Part shown: positions 1-12,229 of the stretch, piece after piece
How the letters are laid out: the number at the start of each line of letters is the position of its first letter
Position numbering within the stretch: position 1 is the first letter of the stretch
NCBI GenBank assembly: GCA_016748015.1
Contig: JAAOMT010000230.1
Coordinates: 160,669 to 224,668 of the forward strand
Length of the DNA: 64,000 nucleotides
Direction of reading: 5' to 3'
DNA from: Geosiphon pyriformis
Taxonomy: Eukaryota; Glomeromycota; Glomeromycetes; Archaeosporales; Geosiphonaceae
Notes under the pieces: model-generated
Told to the model about the DNA's origin: nothing
The model's database searches: none
The model's input: only the letters and a program-made list of their open reading frames with translations
Program-made: the position numbers and the translations under genes

Positions 1-530
1 TATTGAAGAGCATCCATGACCAGAACTTTGACTGGAATGGTAATTCCGTCAATTGTAAATAAGAAGTTGTCAATTTCTCCTACTGGAGTCTTTTTCATGC
101 CATCAGCAGTAACAATGATTGTCTGAGCTGGTCGGTCAATATTTCTCTTTAGCTGCTGCATCAATTGATATGTGATGATGCTTCCGGTAGATCCACTGTC
201 TAGGATCAAGTGAATTGGCTTTCCTTCTACTTTAGCTTTTGTGTACATTGCAGTGATGGCTTTTTGCTCGTTAGCTGCTGCATTGCTAAGCAAGAATGGT
301 GATTTATTTGCTTCAAATTCAAAAGAGAATATATCTGAAAGGTTGGCATTTTTAGCAATTCTGGCTGGTGGGATTGTGATAGGAGTATAGGAAGGATTTT
401 GTTGTCGTGCTGCAGCTCTACCTTCCAAGAGTGCAGTATAGTGAAAATTCTGTTCTTCAGGTATTGTTAAATAACTGGGTTGAGTGTAATAGTGGTTGGG
501 TCTTGGTTGAGTGGAATTTCGGGGAACCAA
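1..530 (-). pseudogene. retropepsin region of family A pol (partial)
   Basis: The minus-strand translation contains the aspartic protease signature LILDSGSTGSI (roughly 165-200), preceded by AMYTKAKVEGKP and followed by a beta-rich segment ending near VKVLVMDALQ, typical of retroviral-type proteases cleaving Gag-Pol. The active-site DSG is intact. The frame continues from the gag zinc knuckle, so protease was probably made as part of one polyprotein. Only the protease end of pol is in the window. Confidence 0.8.
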
Positions 531-791
531 TTGGTTGTTCAAACTGATTCTATTGTTGTTTTCTTGGTATCAGTTTTGTGGTGTAAATTGATTTTGTGTA
601 ATCAATCTTTAAGCAGGTACCTGATAATGTGGCATGGGTGATTGTTGGTATTGCTGTTGGATTGGCTGTGAAGTGGGCTGATAATAGTTATTTTGGTATT
701 GGGGTCTTGGTGGATAGTAAGCTGGTAGTGGTGGTTGATAATAAGATTGCTGTAGTGGAGGGTAACATTGATTACTTCTATTTTGTTGGTC

Positions 792-2285
792 TCATTGTAG
801 CTTTCTGCAATTTTTTTTCCAGTGGTCAGAGATTCCACAGTAATAGCAATTCTGAGGCTGGTTATTAGAGGATGATACAAAGTTGTTTTGATTCCATCTT
901 TGGGGTGGTTGATATCTTTGGGGTGGCTGTAGTTGTTGGTTGGTGAAATAGTTTTCGACTTTCTTTGCGAGTTGGTCAATTTTCTCTTCAGCTGTTGAAC
1001 TGGTTTCTCCAATGGCTAGGTTCACGAGTTTTGTATGATTGGCTTCTTCCATGGCCATTTTATATCTCTTTGCATGCTGAATGGCAGAGTTTAAATCTTC
1101 TGGGGCATGTGGGCAAACCTTTTTAATCAGTTTATTCTTTAAACCAGCAATAAATTAATCCAAGATTTGAGCATTAGAATAATAATCATTAGTTTCAAGT
1201 TGGCAAATTTGTCTGAGAAGTTTGTTGAATTTCCCAATATAAGTCATGACAGATTCAGAGGGTTCTTGTTTGATATTGCGAAAATGATTTTGAAGTGTGA
1301 TTGAGGTGTTGTTATCAGTAAATTGTTCTAAGAAGGCAGTTTTGAAAGCTGTCCAGTCATTAAAAAGGGTGGTCAAGTTTTCAAACCATTTGCCTGCTGT
1401 TTTTTTGAGAAAGTAGAGAATTGTTCTTAACATTCTGGCAGCATTCTATCTATTTGCATCTCCAGCTTTAGTAACTTGGTCGAGCCATTCTTGGGGACTG
1501 GTTTCAATGTCTTCTCCATTGAATTCAGGGATTTTTGTGATGTATGCTGTCATTTTGTCTTCTTCGTTTTTACTGTCTATTGATTCTTCTTTAGATATTA
1601 CAGAGTCGTTTTCTTTGTTCACTGCTGTCTCAGAGTGTTCACTTCAATTTTCAGCTAGAAAGTCAAGGAGATTAGAACTAGTTTGAAGGGGTTCTTGTTG
1701 TTTGGTGAGACTTCTGAATGATGTAAAATCTTCTAGTCTTGTAAATTGATTTAAGGATGAATTAGGTGTTTGTGCTTGTGCAAGTGAAGCTAGAAAAGAT
1801 GTGATAATAAGTAGAAGTTTTGAACTGGTTCCTTGTTCAGGTGTTTGTAAGTGTTTGGCAGTTGTTTTTGGTAGTATTGGAGTATTTGTGGTGGTTTTTG
1901 AGTATTGCTTCAATTTTTGTTTGCATTTGTTGCTTGTTTCTGTCTTTGATTCAAAATCAATAGAGTATTGAGACTGTACTGGATATGTTTCTTTACAGTA
2001 CTTGATAATGTTAAAATTAAGTTCTTGAAAGTAAGTGGCAAGTGTTTCACTGTTAAGGTCTTTAGTTCCCAACTGTGAATAGTGTACTAAATTATTGTAA
2101 AGGTTGCTTTTAACTTCTGAGATATTGTAATTTCTAAAAAGATAATTGTTGATGTGGTTTTCAATGTATTGGTATACTGATTTCTTGACAACTTCAATTC
2201 CATCTGGAATGTTGAATCTTTGCTTGCAGTGGGTGTAAATTGATTGGTAATACTCTAGAGTTGTTACATCTGGTGTGGTCACCAC
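792..2285 (-). pseudogene. gag: gag polyprotein of family A element, broken by stops
   Basis: Three open stretches share one minus-strand frame. 2285-1644 starts at ATG (MVTTPDVTTL) and gives the 213-residue N-terminal part. 1433-1155 holds a retrotransposon-gag capsid-like segment (WFENL, F..AFLEQF, YIGKFNKL). 1058-792 ends in a CCHC zinc knuckle CYYCGISDHWKKNC. The gaps contain nonsense codons rather than frameshifts. The protein would package element RNA in a cytoplasmic particle. The copy is dead. Confidence 0.8.
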
Positions 2286-2311
2286 TTTGAAGTTGTTTTT
2301 GCTGTGTTGTT

Positions 2312-2328
2312 TCTGTGAGAGAGCACCA
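2312..2328 (-). promoter_or_regulatory. primer-binding site of family A element
   Basis: Immediately inside the LTR (two-base spacer) the minus strand reads TGGTGCTCTCTCACAG, beginning with TGG, the complement of a tRNA CCA end. The same TGGTGCTC core is found beside the LTRs of family B elements. I could not assign the tRNA. Confidence 0.7.
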
Positions 2329-2330
2329 AA

Positions 2331-3299
2331 TATTACCGGAGGTTTTTGGTCTCTTCTTAGCTCTTGTATGTTTGTTGTAATGCTGTTAATTCATGACTAT
2401 GGGAAGTGTTTGAACCTCTGATAACTGAATTTTATCTTCAAATTATCTCCTATAATTTGAACTGCTGGGCTTATAAGTGGAATGGCCAATTCTATACCAG
2501 TTGCTTTGTGTAGTTGCATTGTAGTAAATGTCAACTCTTTTCCAGAAATTGCTTGTCTGGAAGCTCACTAAAAATGTGTAGTTACTTTGCTGTAAAAGTC
2601 AACTCTTCTACAGGAATTTTGTCTGTAGACTATCCTAATGATTGTAATAAAAAAATACAAGAAAATAAAAAAAATGTAAAAGAAATAGAATTCTGTCAAG
2701 GGAAACGTTTTTTATCCAGGCCTGGAGTCACTAACAGATTACTGAAATTGGTAGCTAATTAATTTCAAAATGTTAGTTGTGTCGAGGGAATTTCAAGTGT
2801 AATAATTAAAGAATTTGGTTTTTTGAATTATTTGATATTTATTTCTTTTTGTGTGTGTAGGAATGGTTCTAAGTAATAAATCTAAAATAAGATACATTTT
2901 CTCAAAGAGAGAAGCTCTTCTTTTATACAACTTGTCATAACACTATTTTGAACTTTGCTCTTTTCTACAATTTTGCTGAACTAAAGATACATTTCGGCAA
3001 ACTACAAGTTATTTCTGTGAACTATTAGATATTTCAGTGAACTATCAATTATTTTGGTGAATTTTTACCAATTTTGGCAAACTTTTTGAATGTTATATAG
3101 TTCGGGGTATTGCATGATTGATCATTACAATTAGATTATATTTATGTTATGTGCAAATTGGGTTATTAATTAAATGATAATTTTGAATATTTTGCTAATA
3201 TAATAAGTGATAATTTAAACAATAATATATGCTAATTAATGATAGGAGTTATAAAGATAATTTCATGCTAAATATTATCTCTAATTTCGTCTGGTAACA
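2331..3299 (-). repeat. 5' LTR of family A element (969 bp)
   Basis: The minus strand begins TGTTACC and ends GGTAATA, a near-perfect short terminal inverted repeat of LTR type. The whole LTR aligns end to end with the solo LTR at 9157-10080 on the other strand. The solo copy shows T where this one has C and A where this one has G at many sites. An 82-codon plus-strand ORF inside it (2514-2762) is chance coding within the LTR. Confidence 0.85.
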
Positions 3300-3927
3300 G
3301 CGACATCTGATTGGATCTAGCTTTTATATATGGAGGAAACTCCAAAACACTATTATCATCACTTATATAATCAAATAAAGGCTGCTTTAGCAGATGGTCC
3401 AACATGTAAGTATAGGTTCAAGTCTTCCTGAGGGTAGTGTCATCTATATTCTTATATTCAACTGAAGCATCCAAATCTGCATAGCTCATTTCTTCTGCTA
3501 CTGTGTTTTTCATGTTCTTAACATCAGAAAGACCACTAACACTACTCGCAATACTACCCACCTTATTACTCCAAAACACTACAGATTTAACACCAGTGCC
3601 AACAAGGTGATTCATGCTCAAAGGGCTAATAGATGAGTCAACAGTATCACTGGTGACAGGCTTCCTTGGCTTTTTATGAGACACACTATAGAAGTATACA
3701 CTATTCACACAGTTTTTTTTTGCACTCAAACAAGTCTCCAAACCAGTCGAACCAGTGCTAAGCCCACCAGCAGATGTGCTTATTGGCTTTATCACAACAA
3801 ATACAAGTATGCTTGAAGAAATAGCTGATAAGAACAAAGAGAAAGGAGAAAAGGAATACTACAGCTTCAAGAAAAAAAATTTTCACTCTCGTCGTGGTCA
3901 GGGAATTAACAAGAGAAAAAGTTTTTT
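3300..3927 (-). mobile_element. LINE copy, 5' end and ORF1 N-terminus (Lm), interrupted by LTR A
   Basis: On the minus strand this aligns with the 5' UTR and first ~170 codons of ORF1 of the full-length LINE at 16115-23037. Shared pieces include the 5' UTR motif ccctgaccacgacgagag (L2: ccctgaccataacgagag), the peptide SAGGLSTGSTGLETCLSAKK, and NMKNTVAEEMSY against HMKNTIVEETSY in L2. Homology stops at 3300, exactly where LTR A begins, so the LTR element inserted into this LINE. The conserved 5' end suggests the copy was once full length. Confidence 0.85.
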
Positions 3928-5165
3928 CCTAAATTATATTTTTAATTTAGAAAAAAAATATAAATATATAAAATAATATTATAATAAATTATATTAAAAA
4001 AAACTTTTTTTTTAAGAAAATATATCTTTTTTAGAAATTATTTTAGCTTAAAATAAATAAATAATTACTATAAATCAATTTAATAAATTCATAATTTAAA
4101 GTTTTTACTAATTATTGTTTAAAATTATAATTAATTTAATTATTAAAGATAATATTAAGATTTTTTATATAAAATTTATATTTTAAGATTTTTTAAATAT
4201 TGTTATACAAAATAAACTTACCAATTTACTTTTTTTTACTTTAAAAATTGCAAAGTTTTTTATGGTTTTTGTTGATTTTTTTTCTTTTTTAGCTGTTGTT
4301 TTTTATGATGTTTTTTTTAATATTATTTTTAATAATATTAAAATTGTCTTAAATGTTTTTAATAAAATTATTTTTATTAAGTTAAAGTTTATTAATTTGT
4401 AACTATATGCTATTTATTTTAAATTTTTTGTTATTATTAATATTATTTTTGTTTGCTAATTTGTATTAATAAAAAAATATTATTAAACTTTTTTTAGTTA
4501 TTTATCATAAAATTATTGTCTTTTAAAAAACTTTTAAAACTAAATTAATCAAATTTTTTCTAATTATATAGTTTTTAAAATTAGCAAATTGGTTTTTTAA
4601 TTTAATAATTGTATTTGTTTTATTTATTTATTTTTTAATTCTATTTGACAATTATAATATATAATTATTATATTTGTTTTTAAAAAAATTTGAATATTAT
4701 TATTATAAAAACTAGTATTTTAAAAAAGTATTATATTTAATAAAAAACTTTTAAATATTAATACTATTTTAAATACCAAAAATTTAAATATTTGATTAGT
4801 GTTATTATTATTTTTTTTTAGGTTTTTTTTAAGTTTACTATTAGTTCTAAAATTTTTAATTTTTTTTATTAGTGTTAAATTTTATGTTAAAACTTTTATT
4901 CTATTAATTTTTTATTATTATTTTGTTAACTGTTTTTTTTGTTGTTATTATTGTTAATTTTATAATTAGTTTTTATTTGGTTTTTTTAAAATTTAATATG
5001 ACTTATTTAATTTTATTAATTTTATTAATTATTAAATTTATTGATATTTTAGTTTAATTAATTATTAAAATAATTAATATTTCTTTAAATTTAATTACAA
5101 AATTGAAAAATTTATGTTTTAATCTTTAAATTAAATTAAATAGCATTAATAAGTTTATAACTAAA
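3928..5165 (+). mobile_element. heavily decayed LINE ORF1 fragment (L6)
   Basis: Almost pure A/T. The stretch around 4320-4480 still follows the RRM-like part of L2 ORF1 (L2 about 17100-17250): residual reading LNVFNKIIFIKLKF against AVFSKFGKIISIKVQ. The last ~50 bases before 5166 follow L2 around 18080-18122. C and G have been replaced by T and A. The stretch 3928-4200 shows no recognisable feature. Confidence 0.5.
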
Positions 5166-6025
5166 TATGAAAAGAGACATAGATTGAATTTAAAACATCT
5201 TGGTTTAGCACTCTAATTTACATATGGTGGCTGGTTATACAAGTAAACCAATTATTGATTTGTACTCATATTTTATAAAAGCTCTGCATCATTGTCTGCC
5301 AATTGTTATTTGGAAGTATTTGTATGATAAGAAATATCCCAATATATTATGTCTTTATTGTAGAGAGGTAGAAACTTCTAACCATTCCTTTATATATCTG
5401 TTTGATTCTGGTGCTTATAAGAACCTGTTTAGTATGGGTTCAGTTGAGTGGAAAGCCATATTGGACTTGAATTTGCTATTATCTTATGTTTTGCAAATGC
5501 TTTCTTTGTGTGGTTCTGATAGTGCTGTATATACTGCTTTGTGTAAAGACTATGTGTTTAAAGAATGGTGTTTGAAAGCTGTGTCTTTTTTTGATAGTAT
5601 TATAATTGTTAATATTAAGGTAGTTGATTTTGTACAGAGTTTGAAGATGATTTACCAGATTGAAATATGAATGATTAAGGCTAAATACAGATTAATAATA
5701 ATAAAAAAAGGTCTGATTATACATAATAGGTCAATATCTTCTATAGTTTGTGATCTGTTAACTCTGCTTTCTGATAGTATTGTTAAGTTGCTTGAGATTG
5801 TGAAGACACATGGTGTTAGTTTTGGTTTTTGAAAGCTCTACAGTTTTTTTTCTGGTACTAATAGTGCTGTGGCTGTTATTATAGATTTATAGTGTTGCTC
5901 TGATTGGCCTAAGTAACTGGTTATGTATAAAAAGTGCATGATTTGTACCTAGTTTAGATTACTTGGTTTGATGTATTGTGCTAAGTAGCTTTTGGGTCTT
6001 ATTTATTAATAATAATAATAAAAAA
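5166..6025 (+). mobile_element. 5'-truncated LINE 3' fragment (L5)
   Basis: Matches the last ~860 bp of L2 (from about L2 22190): ORF2 C-terminus, 3' UTR and a short TAA/A-rich tail at 6008-6025. An open frame of 148 codons (5224-5670) keeps the C-terminal zinc-finger-like segment YPNILCLYCREVETSNHSF, in which the distal Cys of L2 (TFTC) is now Tyr (FIY). At 5494 it has CAA (Gln) where L2 has the stop TAA (22499). The 5' truncation is the usual product of incomplete target-primed reverse transcription. Confidence 0.8.
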
Positions 6026-6455
6026 ATAATTAAATTAAATTTAAAAATTATAAAACACAAAATTAAGTTTAAATATAATATTAATATTTTAAACATTGCT
6101 GTTAATAAAAAAATATATACTTAAATAATAGTTTTATAAAATTATAGTTATTTAATATTAAATTTTGTGCTAATAAAACTGTTATATAATTAATAATTTA
6201 ATAAAAAACAATAGTTTATTAGTTATTTATATACAAAAAATGGCTTTTTAGTATATATATTTTTAATTAGATTTAATTTAATTTAATTTAATTTTAAATT
6301 AGTTTAAATAATTAATTATATGTAAAAAGTAAATAAATTATAATTATATAAAGTTTTTTGTATTTTATATTATAGTTAATAATTGATTATATTTAATTAA
6401 AACAATAAGTATTAATTTTTATTGATTTTTTATTTACAATAAAAATATTAAGATT
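6026..6455 (+). mobile_element. AT-rich stretch containing another decayed LINE 3' tail
   Basis: Between about 6280 and 6400 the sequence follows the LINE 3' UTR with near-complete C/G loss: atatgtaaaaagtaaataa corresponds to L2 atatgtagaaagtgcatga. The preceding 200 bases are A/T-rich without recognisable features. This piece may belong to the same old copy as L6 or be a separate truncated insertion. Confidence 0.5.
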
Positions 6456-9156
6456 TAAAAAAAATAAGTTTGTTTTTACACTTTTTTTTTCTGTTTTTTT
6501 TTCTAAAACATTTTTTTAATACAAATCTATTCATAATTATAAAGTTGGCTGACAGTTCAGTTAAAGTTGTAAATATTGAGAAGAGTAATATAAAAATTTA
6601 CTCTGGTCAAAAAAAAAACTATAATATTTATGTCTATAATTTAAAAAACTTCAATAAATATTTCAAGAAACTTACTGTTAAGTCTAGTATTGTAGATTTT
6701 TTAATTGAATTTTTGGTAATAAATGTGTTAAAAAGTAATGATATAATTAAACAATATTTTTGGAACAATAAAGTTAAAAGTAAAAGAGAGAGCTTTAGTA
6801 AAACATCTAATCTAAAAAATTTAAAAAACATAATAGTTAAAAAAACAAGCTATTAATTCAAATAGCTTAAGCAATAATAATAAACCTATGAATAAAATTA
6901 TGTTTAAAGGAACTTACATCAAAATTTACAACTTGGTTGTACTCTTTAAGAAAATATTGTTTAGTAAAATAAGTAATAATAAACTTTTTAATTTATTACT
7001 GTTTATATTATTAATAGCAGTATAAACATAATTTTAAATATCAAAAAAAGTAAAAGTTTTGTATTAGTTAAGTTATTTGTGATAGATGTTGGTTTTGTTG
7101 CAATTTTTGACAAGTTTTTAAACTATAAAATAGTTTTTTAAAAAATTTTTTACAAAATTGATAATTTTAGAAAAGCATCAATTTTGTCAAAATTTTAAAC
7201 CATTATTAAAATATTTTTTATATTTAAACCTAGTTTAAAGGCTGTTAAGCAGCTAGTTGTAAGTAAAAAAATTTTTGTTAATATTAATTTAAAAAAAATT
7301 AACAATAAATTAAATTAGAAAATTGTTGTCAAGAAGATTTTAGTAGATTTTTCTAAATTAGCACTTAAAGTAATATTTTCTAAATTTGTTAAAATTGTTT
7401 TTATTAAAACACAGTTAATTGGTCTTTAGCAGAAAATGTTTTTTAAGTTTAAAAGTTTTAAAATTATTAATTTGGTGTTTTTTAAATAGTCAATTTTTTT
7501 AAACAAGAATTTAATATGTATAACAAAAGCCAATATTAACAAACAGTTGTAAAATAACAAAAATTATTATAATGTTTTTATATATATACTGCCAATAGGC
7601 ATAATTATTCATAATATTTCTGATTTAGTTTTATTCTATAGTAAAAAAACATGTATTATTACTTATAATTTAATCTTATATATACAAGTATATTATGCTA
7701 TTGTGTATTTTAACTTTACCAAAACTAAAAATGCTGTTATATTTTTGATTCCAGTTTTTAAAGGTGTTAATCTGGCTTGGACTGGGCTTTCTAATCTTAT
7801 TTGTGTTAAGTATAGAAAAACTGGTTATATTTTCAATATTTATAAACCAAGTTTAAAAACTTTTAATTAAAGCTTAAAAAAAATCTTACTAATTTTAACA
7901 AAAAGTGTTTTGCCATAATATATACAAAAAAATAGGCTTTAATATCTCATTTAATCTTTTTTAATAGTATAACATGGGCTTTTGTAATAAATAACAGTTT
8001 AAAACATCTTTTTTTTAAGTTATTAATTGGTGCTTTTTTGGTAGATATATTGATTAGCAGTTTTAAAAAAAATATTGTTGTTTTAATTTTGGTTTTTAGA
8101 CTAAACATTTTTGAACACTTCTTAAAACTTTTGTCTAATTATGTTATAAATATTTTTTGTCAACTTAATATTTTTTTTCAGTTATTTTTTAATTATATTG
8201 TAGAAATATCTATTTTAATACTGTTTTTGTTATTAGATATAATTATTAATAAGTTATTGCTTATTTTTCCAATTTCATGTGTAATTTTTAATATCTTTTG
8301 AAACATGTTTTTTAGTAGATCCAAAGTTTTAACAGCCAAAATTGGTAGTTTAAAAACTAATATAGTGGTTTTAAAAGATTTAATTAAAATTATTTTAAAT
8401 AAATTAGAGTCTCTTAATTTAGATAATAATATAATATCTTTTTTTTATTTTCAATAAATAATTTAACTTGGAAAATAGCTATGTATAATATTAGAAAAAT
8501 AAATGTTTTTGCCAAGCAAGATGATATTATTAAGTGGTATAAAAAATTAAAAAATAATATTTCAATTATTATTAAAACTAAACTCTATTCTAATGTCAAA
8601 TTTTGAATTACAAATAAGTTTTTAAGTATTAAAGTATTTATTTCTGGTTTGAATTCCAGATATTTTAGTATTAGTATTGCTTTAATTATAAATAAACAGT
8701 TAGCTAAACATGTTTCAAATATTTTGAAGATTTTTAATAGGCTTTTATTGATTCATTTATTATTTAAAAACAAAAAATCAGTTTTTGTATTAGGATTGTA
8801 TACAAATGTATTTTTGAAAAATATTTAAACCAAGCTGTTATTATTTATTTTTTTATAGTTTGTGTATACAATAAAAGTATTTTTGTTATTTTAAAAGATA
8901 ACTTTAATAAAAATAGTTTTAAGCATAGTGTTAATTTCAAAAAACGTGTTAATTTAGATTTAATTAATTTGTTAATTAGTAGTTTATGTATTAAGTTTTT
9001 TATTTAAAAAAACTTTAGAAACATTAAAAAAACTATTGACTTTATTTTTGTTTTACTTAATTTGGTAAATATGTTAATTAATAAAAAAGTCACATATGTA
9101 AGTAAATTTTTCAATACTAATTACAATGCTGTTTATATTATTATTAATCTTAATGA
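6456..9156 (+). pseudogene. L1 piece 1: ORF1 and endonuclease start, decayed
   Basis: The reading at 6550-6855 follows the ORF1 N-terminus (NLKNIIVKKTSY against HMKNTIVEETSY in L2). 8310-8460 follows the end of ORF1 (SKVLTAKIGSLKTNIVVLKD). From 8466 the endonuclease start follows L2 18230 onward. Near 8604 a TGA stands where L2 has a TAG (18362). The piece ends inside the endonuclease at 9156, where solo LTR A begins. Short open stretches such as 8038-8301 are A/T-driven. Confidence 0.75.
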
Positions 9157-10080
9157 TATTACTAATAGAAATTTGAAATATTATTTAATATAAAATTATT
9201 TTTATAATTCTTATCATTAATTAGTATATATTATTGTTTCAATTTATTACTTATTATTTTATCAAATTATCTAAATTACTATTTAATTAATAATTCAGTT
9301 TATACAGAACACAAATATAACTAAATTGTCATGGTCAGATTATATAATACACCAAATTATATAATATTTAAAATTTGCCAAAATATTTAATAATTTAACA
9401 AAATATTCAATAGTTTATTGAAACAATTAATAATTTGTAAAAATAATTTGTAGTTTGTTAAAATATATTTTTAATTTATTAAAATAATAACAAAGAAAAA
9501 AGTACAAGTTTACAGATTAATATTATAACAAATTATATAAAAAAAGAACTTTTTTTTCAAAAAAAAATATTTTACTTAGAATTAATCTTTTTTAGACTTA
9601 ATTATCTTTTTATACTTGTTGTAAATCAAATAAAATCAGATTTTAAAAACAACAAATTTTTTGATTATTATATTTAAAATTAATTAGTCATTAATTTCAA
9701 TAATCTGTTAATAACTCTAAGCCTAAACAAAAAACAATTTTTTTAATAAAATTTTTATTTTTTATTTTAAATACATTAGAGTAATTTATAGACAAGATTC
9801 TTGTAGAAAAGTTGACTTTTATAGCAAAATAACTACATATTTTAGTAAGCTTTCAGATAAGTATTTCTTGAAAAAAGTTAACTTTTACTATAAAGTAACT
9901 ATATAAGTAACTAGCTTAAAGTTGGTTATTTTACTTATAAGTTTAGTAGTTTAAATTATAAAAGATAATCTAAAAATAAATTCAATTATTAAAAGTTTAA
10001 TTGTTTTTCATAATTATAAATTAACAGTAACAAACCATTTACAGACAGTAAAAAAAAGAGACCAAAAACCTTCAATAATA
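9157..10080 (+). repeat. Solo LTR, family A (924 bp), decayed
   Basis: Aligns over its full length with the LTR at 2331-3299 read on the minus strand. It starts TATTAC (from TGTTAC), ends AATAATA, and is flanked by the direct repeat aatga (9152-9156 and 10080-10084; one base may belong to the LTR). L1 endonuclease/linker sequence resumes directly after it. A solo LTR implies LTR-LTR recombination that deleted the internal region. It is much more A/T-converted than the 2331-3299 copy. Confidence 0.85.
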
Positions 10081-11198
10081 ATGATTTTTTAAATCTAGTT
10101 TTAAGAATTTTTTGTATACAACTTAATAAAAATTGATAGAAATTTAATATAAAAAATACTAGTAATATAAAATAAAAATTGTTTAGAATTTTAATTTTTA
10201 ATATTTTATTATGTTTATTAATAATTTTATTACTGTAAAAAAAATTTTGAACATAAATAAGTTGTAAAATATTGTTCATAAAGTAGTTGTTTCTTTAACA
10301 AATAAGATTTTTTCCAAGTTTTAGTTTAAAATTTACAATAGTGTTTTTCCAAAATCTTTATTTTATTTTTACAAATTGGAATTTTTGGTTTCTAAATTGG
10401 TTAAGACATTTTATTTAATTCTAAGTAACATGTTTAATTTACTTTTAAGACTTTGAATTTTTTTAGATATAAACAATATTTCTGGTATAAAAGTGTTTAT
10501 TAATTCAGATACTTGTTTTAATACTGTTTAATTTGCTTTATTAAAGGTTAAAAAGTTGTATTGGAGTTTTAAAATAGTGGAACTTTAGTATGCTAAAAAG
10601 ATTTTTATTAAATTTGTTATTAATAGATAGATAAAAAGTTTTAAAATAAACAAAAACCATACTATTTAAAGTGTTCTAAGGCATTTTTTTTATAAAATAG
10701 TATTGGATTATTTGGTTGTTGAAAAAAAATTGGTATTAAAGTCTAAGTTAATTAAATCTAAAGTAAATTTTATTATAGAAGATTAAATAAATAAACATAA
10801 AATATTAAATGTAATGTCTAAAGTATGATATTATTAGTATTTTTTTCTAAATTATGTTGTTAATAATACTTTTTTTGGTATCATGTCTATTAATTTTGGT
10901 AAATTATTAAAGATAATATTAAATTTGTTTAATAAAAAGCAGTTGACTTTTCTGATATCTTAAATAAGTTATGAAAACATTATAACAGAATAGTATTAAA
11001 TATGTTTTTAGATCTATTAAACTTGTGTTTAGTATATAAATTAATTCTATAATCTTAAAAAAAGACTTTAATTTCAATAATCTTTAAAGCTTATGAATTG
11101 AAAAATATTTTAATAAATATTTATCTTATTGCTTTAATTAAAACAGCTTAGAAAGTTTTTTTTAAAATTCTTTTTGATAAGATTTTTTTAGTATACAG
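10081..11198 (+). pseudogene. L1 piece 2: linker and N-terminal RT region, decayed
   Basis: Follows L2 from about 18930 to 20020: the segment after the endonuclease and the first RT blocks (for example IALIETARKILCKILSDRIS in L2). The A/T-converted frame has many stops. It breaks at 11198, where family B element B1 was inserted, and continues at 14858. Confidence 0.75.
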
Positions 11199-11528
11199 TG
11201 TTATAAGTAATTATTTAAAATATTAAAACAAATAACAAACTTATAACTTAGTATTTAATAGCTGATAATATTGATAATTTCTAAAGGTTTTGGAATTTGA
11301 AAGTTTTGGTTAAGTTTTTTGTATAATGAACAGAGATTCAATTAATAATTTTTTCTGTGAATTTTTTTCTTTAGTGTGGTAGCAGATTTATTCTGACAGT
11401 TATGTCTTTTTAGTAAACTATCCTTAAATTTTTACCTTTATTTCTGGGTTTTTTACCAAGCTATCCTTAATATCAAATACTTAGTAATTAATTTCTTTAA
11501 TTAATTAGTAAATAACAAAGAAATAAAA

Positions 11529-11606
<78 letters not shown>

Positions 11607-12015
11607 AGAAATTAGTATTCTGTTAATAGTCATAATTAAGAACTATTAGTCCAATATAATTAAGTATTAGATTTTATTAACATAGAATGTTGATAATAGA
11701 AAAATAATTAATATTTCTTTAATCAAATAATAATAACATAAATTTGATAATAATAAATAATTTTACTTTAAGTTATAGAAAATTATTTTTTAAAAAAAAG
11801 AGTATTGTTCTAAATTAATTTGAACTCTATTGAATTCTTCTAGAATTATTTTTTTTGCTTTTAATACTCTCATTATATATATATAATTTATGTTATATAA
11901 AATTCCTGGAAATTCTGCAATTTTTCAAAAGAATCCTGGAATTTTTTATTTTACTATGTTTATTTCTAATTGGTTATTTATTTATTATTATAATTCTTAA
12001 TTTTTATAAGTAATA
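11199..12015 (-). repeat. 3' LTR of B1 (left LTR)
   Basis: Follows the B2 LTR with heavy transition change; starts TGTTATAAG, ends AAGTAATA. It contains a run of about 75 A at 11529-11604, at the place where B2 has an A-rich stretch with G and T interruptions. Confidence 0.8.
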
Positions 12016-12028
12016 TTATTTCCTCTTT

Positions 12029-12229
12029 TTAATATTGAACTCTGTTAAGATCTCCTAAATCTCTTAAATTTATATTGGTATGTGAATAAGATTTCAATTT
12101 AATAGCAGTTTTTCTTAGATATTTGAGATTAAACTTTGTATTAGTATTATATATGTATTTTGGCTTAATACTTTTATCTTTATTGTTGAACCATTTAAGT
12201 TTCTGCTTTTTTAAAAAATCTAAGAGCAC
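12029..12229 (-). pseudogene. pol C-terminus fused by deletion to dUTPase-like motif 1
   Basis: The 66-codon minus-strand frame reads KLKWFNNKDKS, then TNTKFNLKYL (dUTPase motif 1 region; B3 has NAKFDF), then SHTNINL, and passes straight into RDLGDLN, which in B2 is the end of the polyprotein (LEDLGDLDEA). About 4 kb equivalent to B2 24320-28540 is missing. The two parent sequences share a short similar stretch at the joint. Confidence 0.65.

Larger units (their letters stand above)
1..3299 (-). mobile_element. Ty3-type LTR retrotransposon, family A, partial (LTR, gag, protease)
   Basis: Read on the minus strand this is the 5' part of an LTR element: a 969-bp LTR (3299 to 2331), a primer-binding site two bases inside it, then gag and the start of pol running off the left edge. 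The gag N-terminal ORF, capsid-like segment, zinc knuckle and protease all lie in one reading frame and are separated only by stop codons, so this is an inactivated gag-pol. The LTR boundary is fixed by comparison with the solo LTR at 9157-10080. The element interrupts ORF1 of a minus-strand LINE (3300-3927). The other end, and so the target duplication, lies outside the window. Confidence 0.85.

Noticed and set aside
2514-2762. 82-codon plus-strand open frame
   Set aside because: It lies wholly inside LTR A and its homologue in the solo LTR at 9157-10080 has no matching open frame, so it is chance coding.
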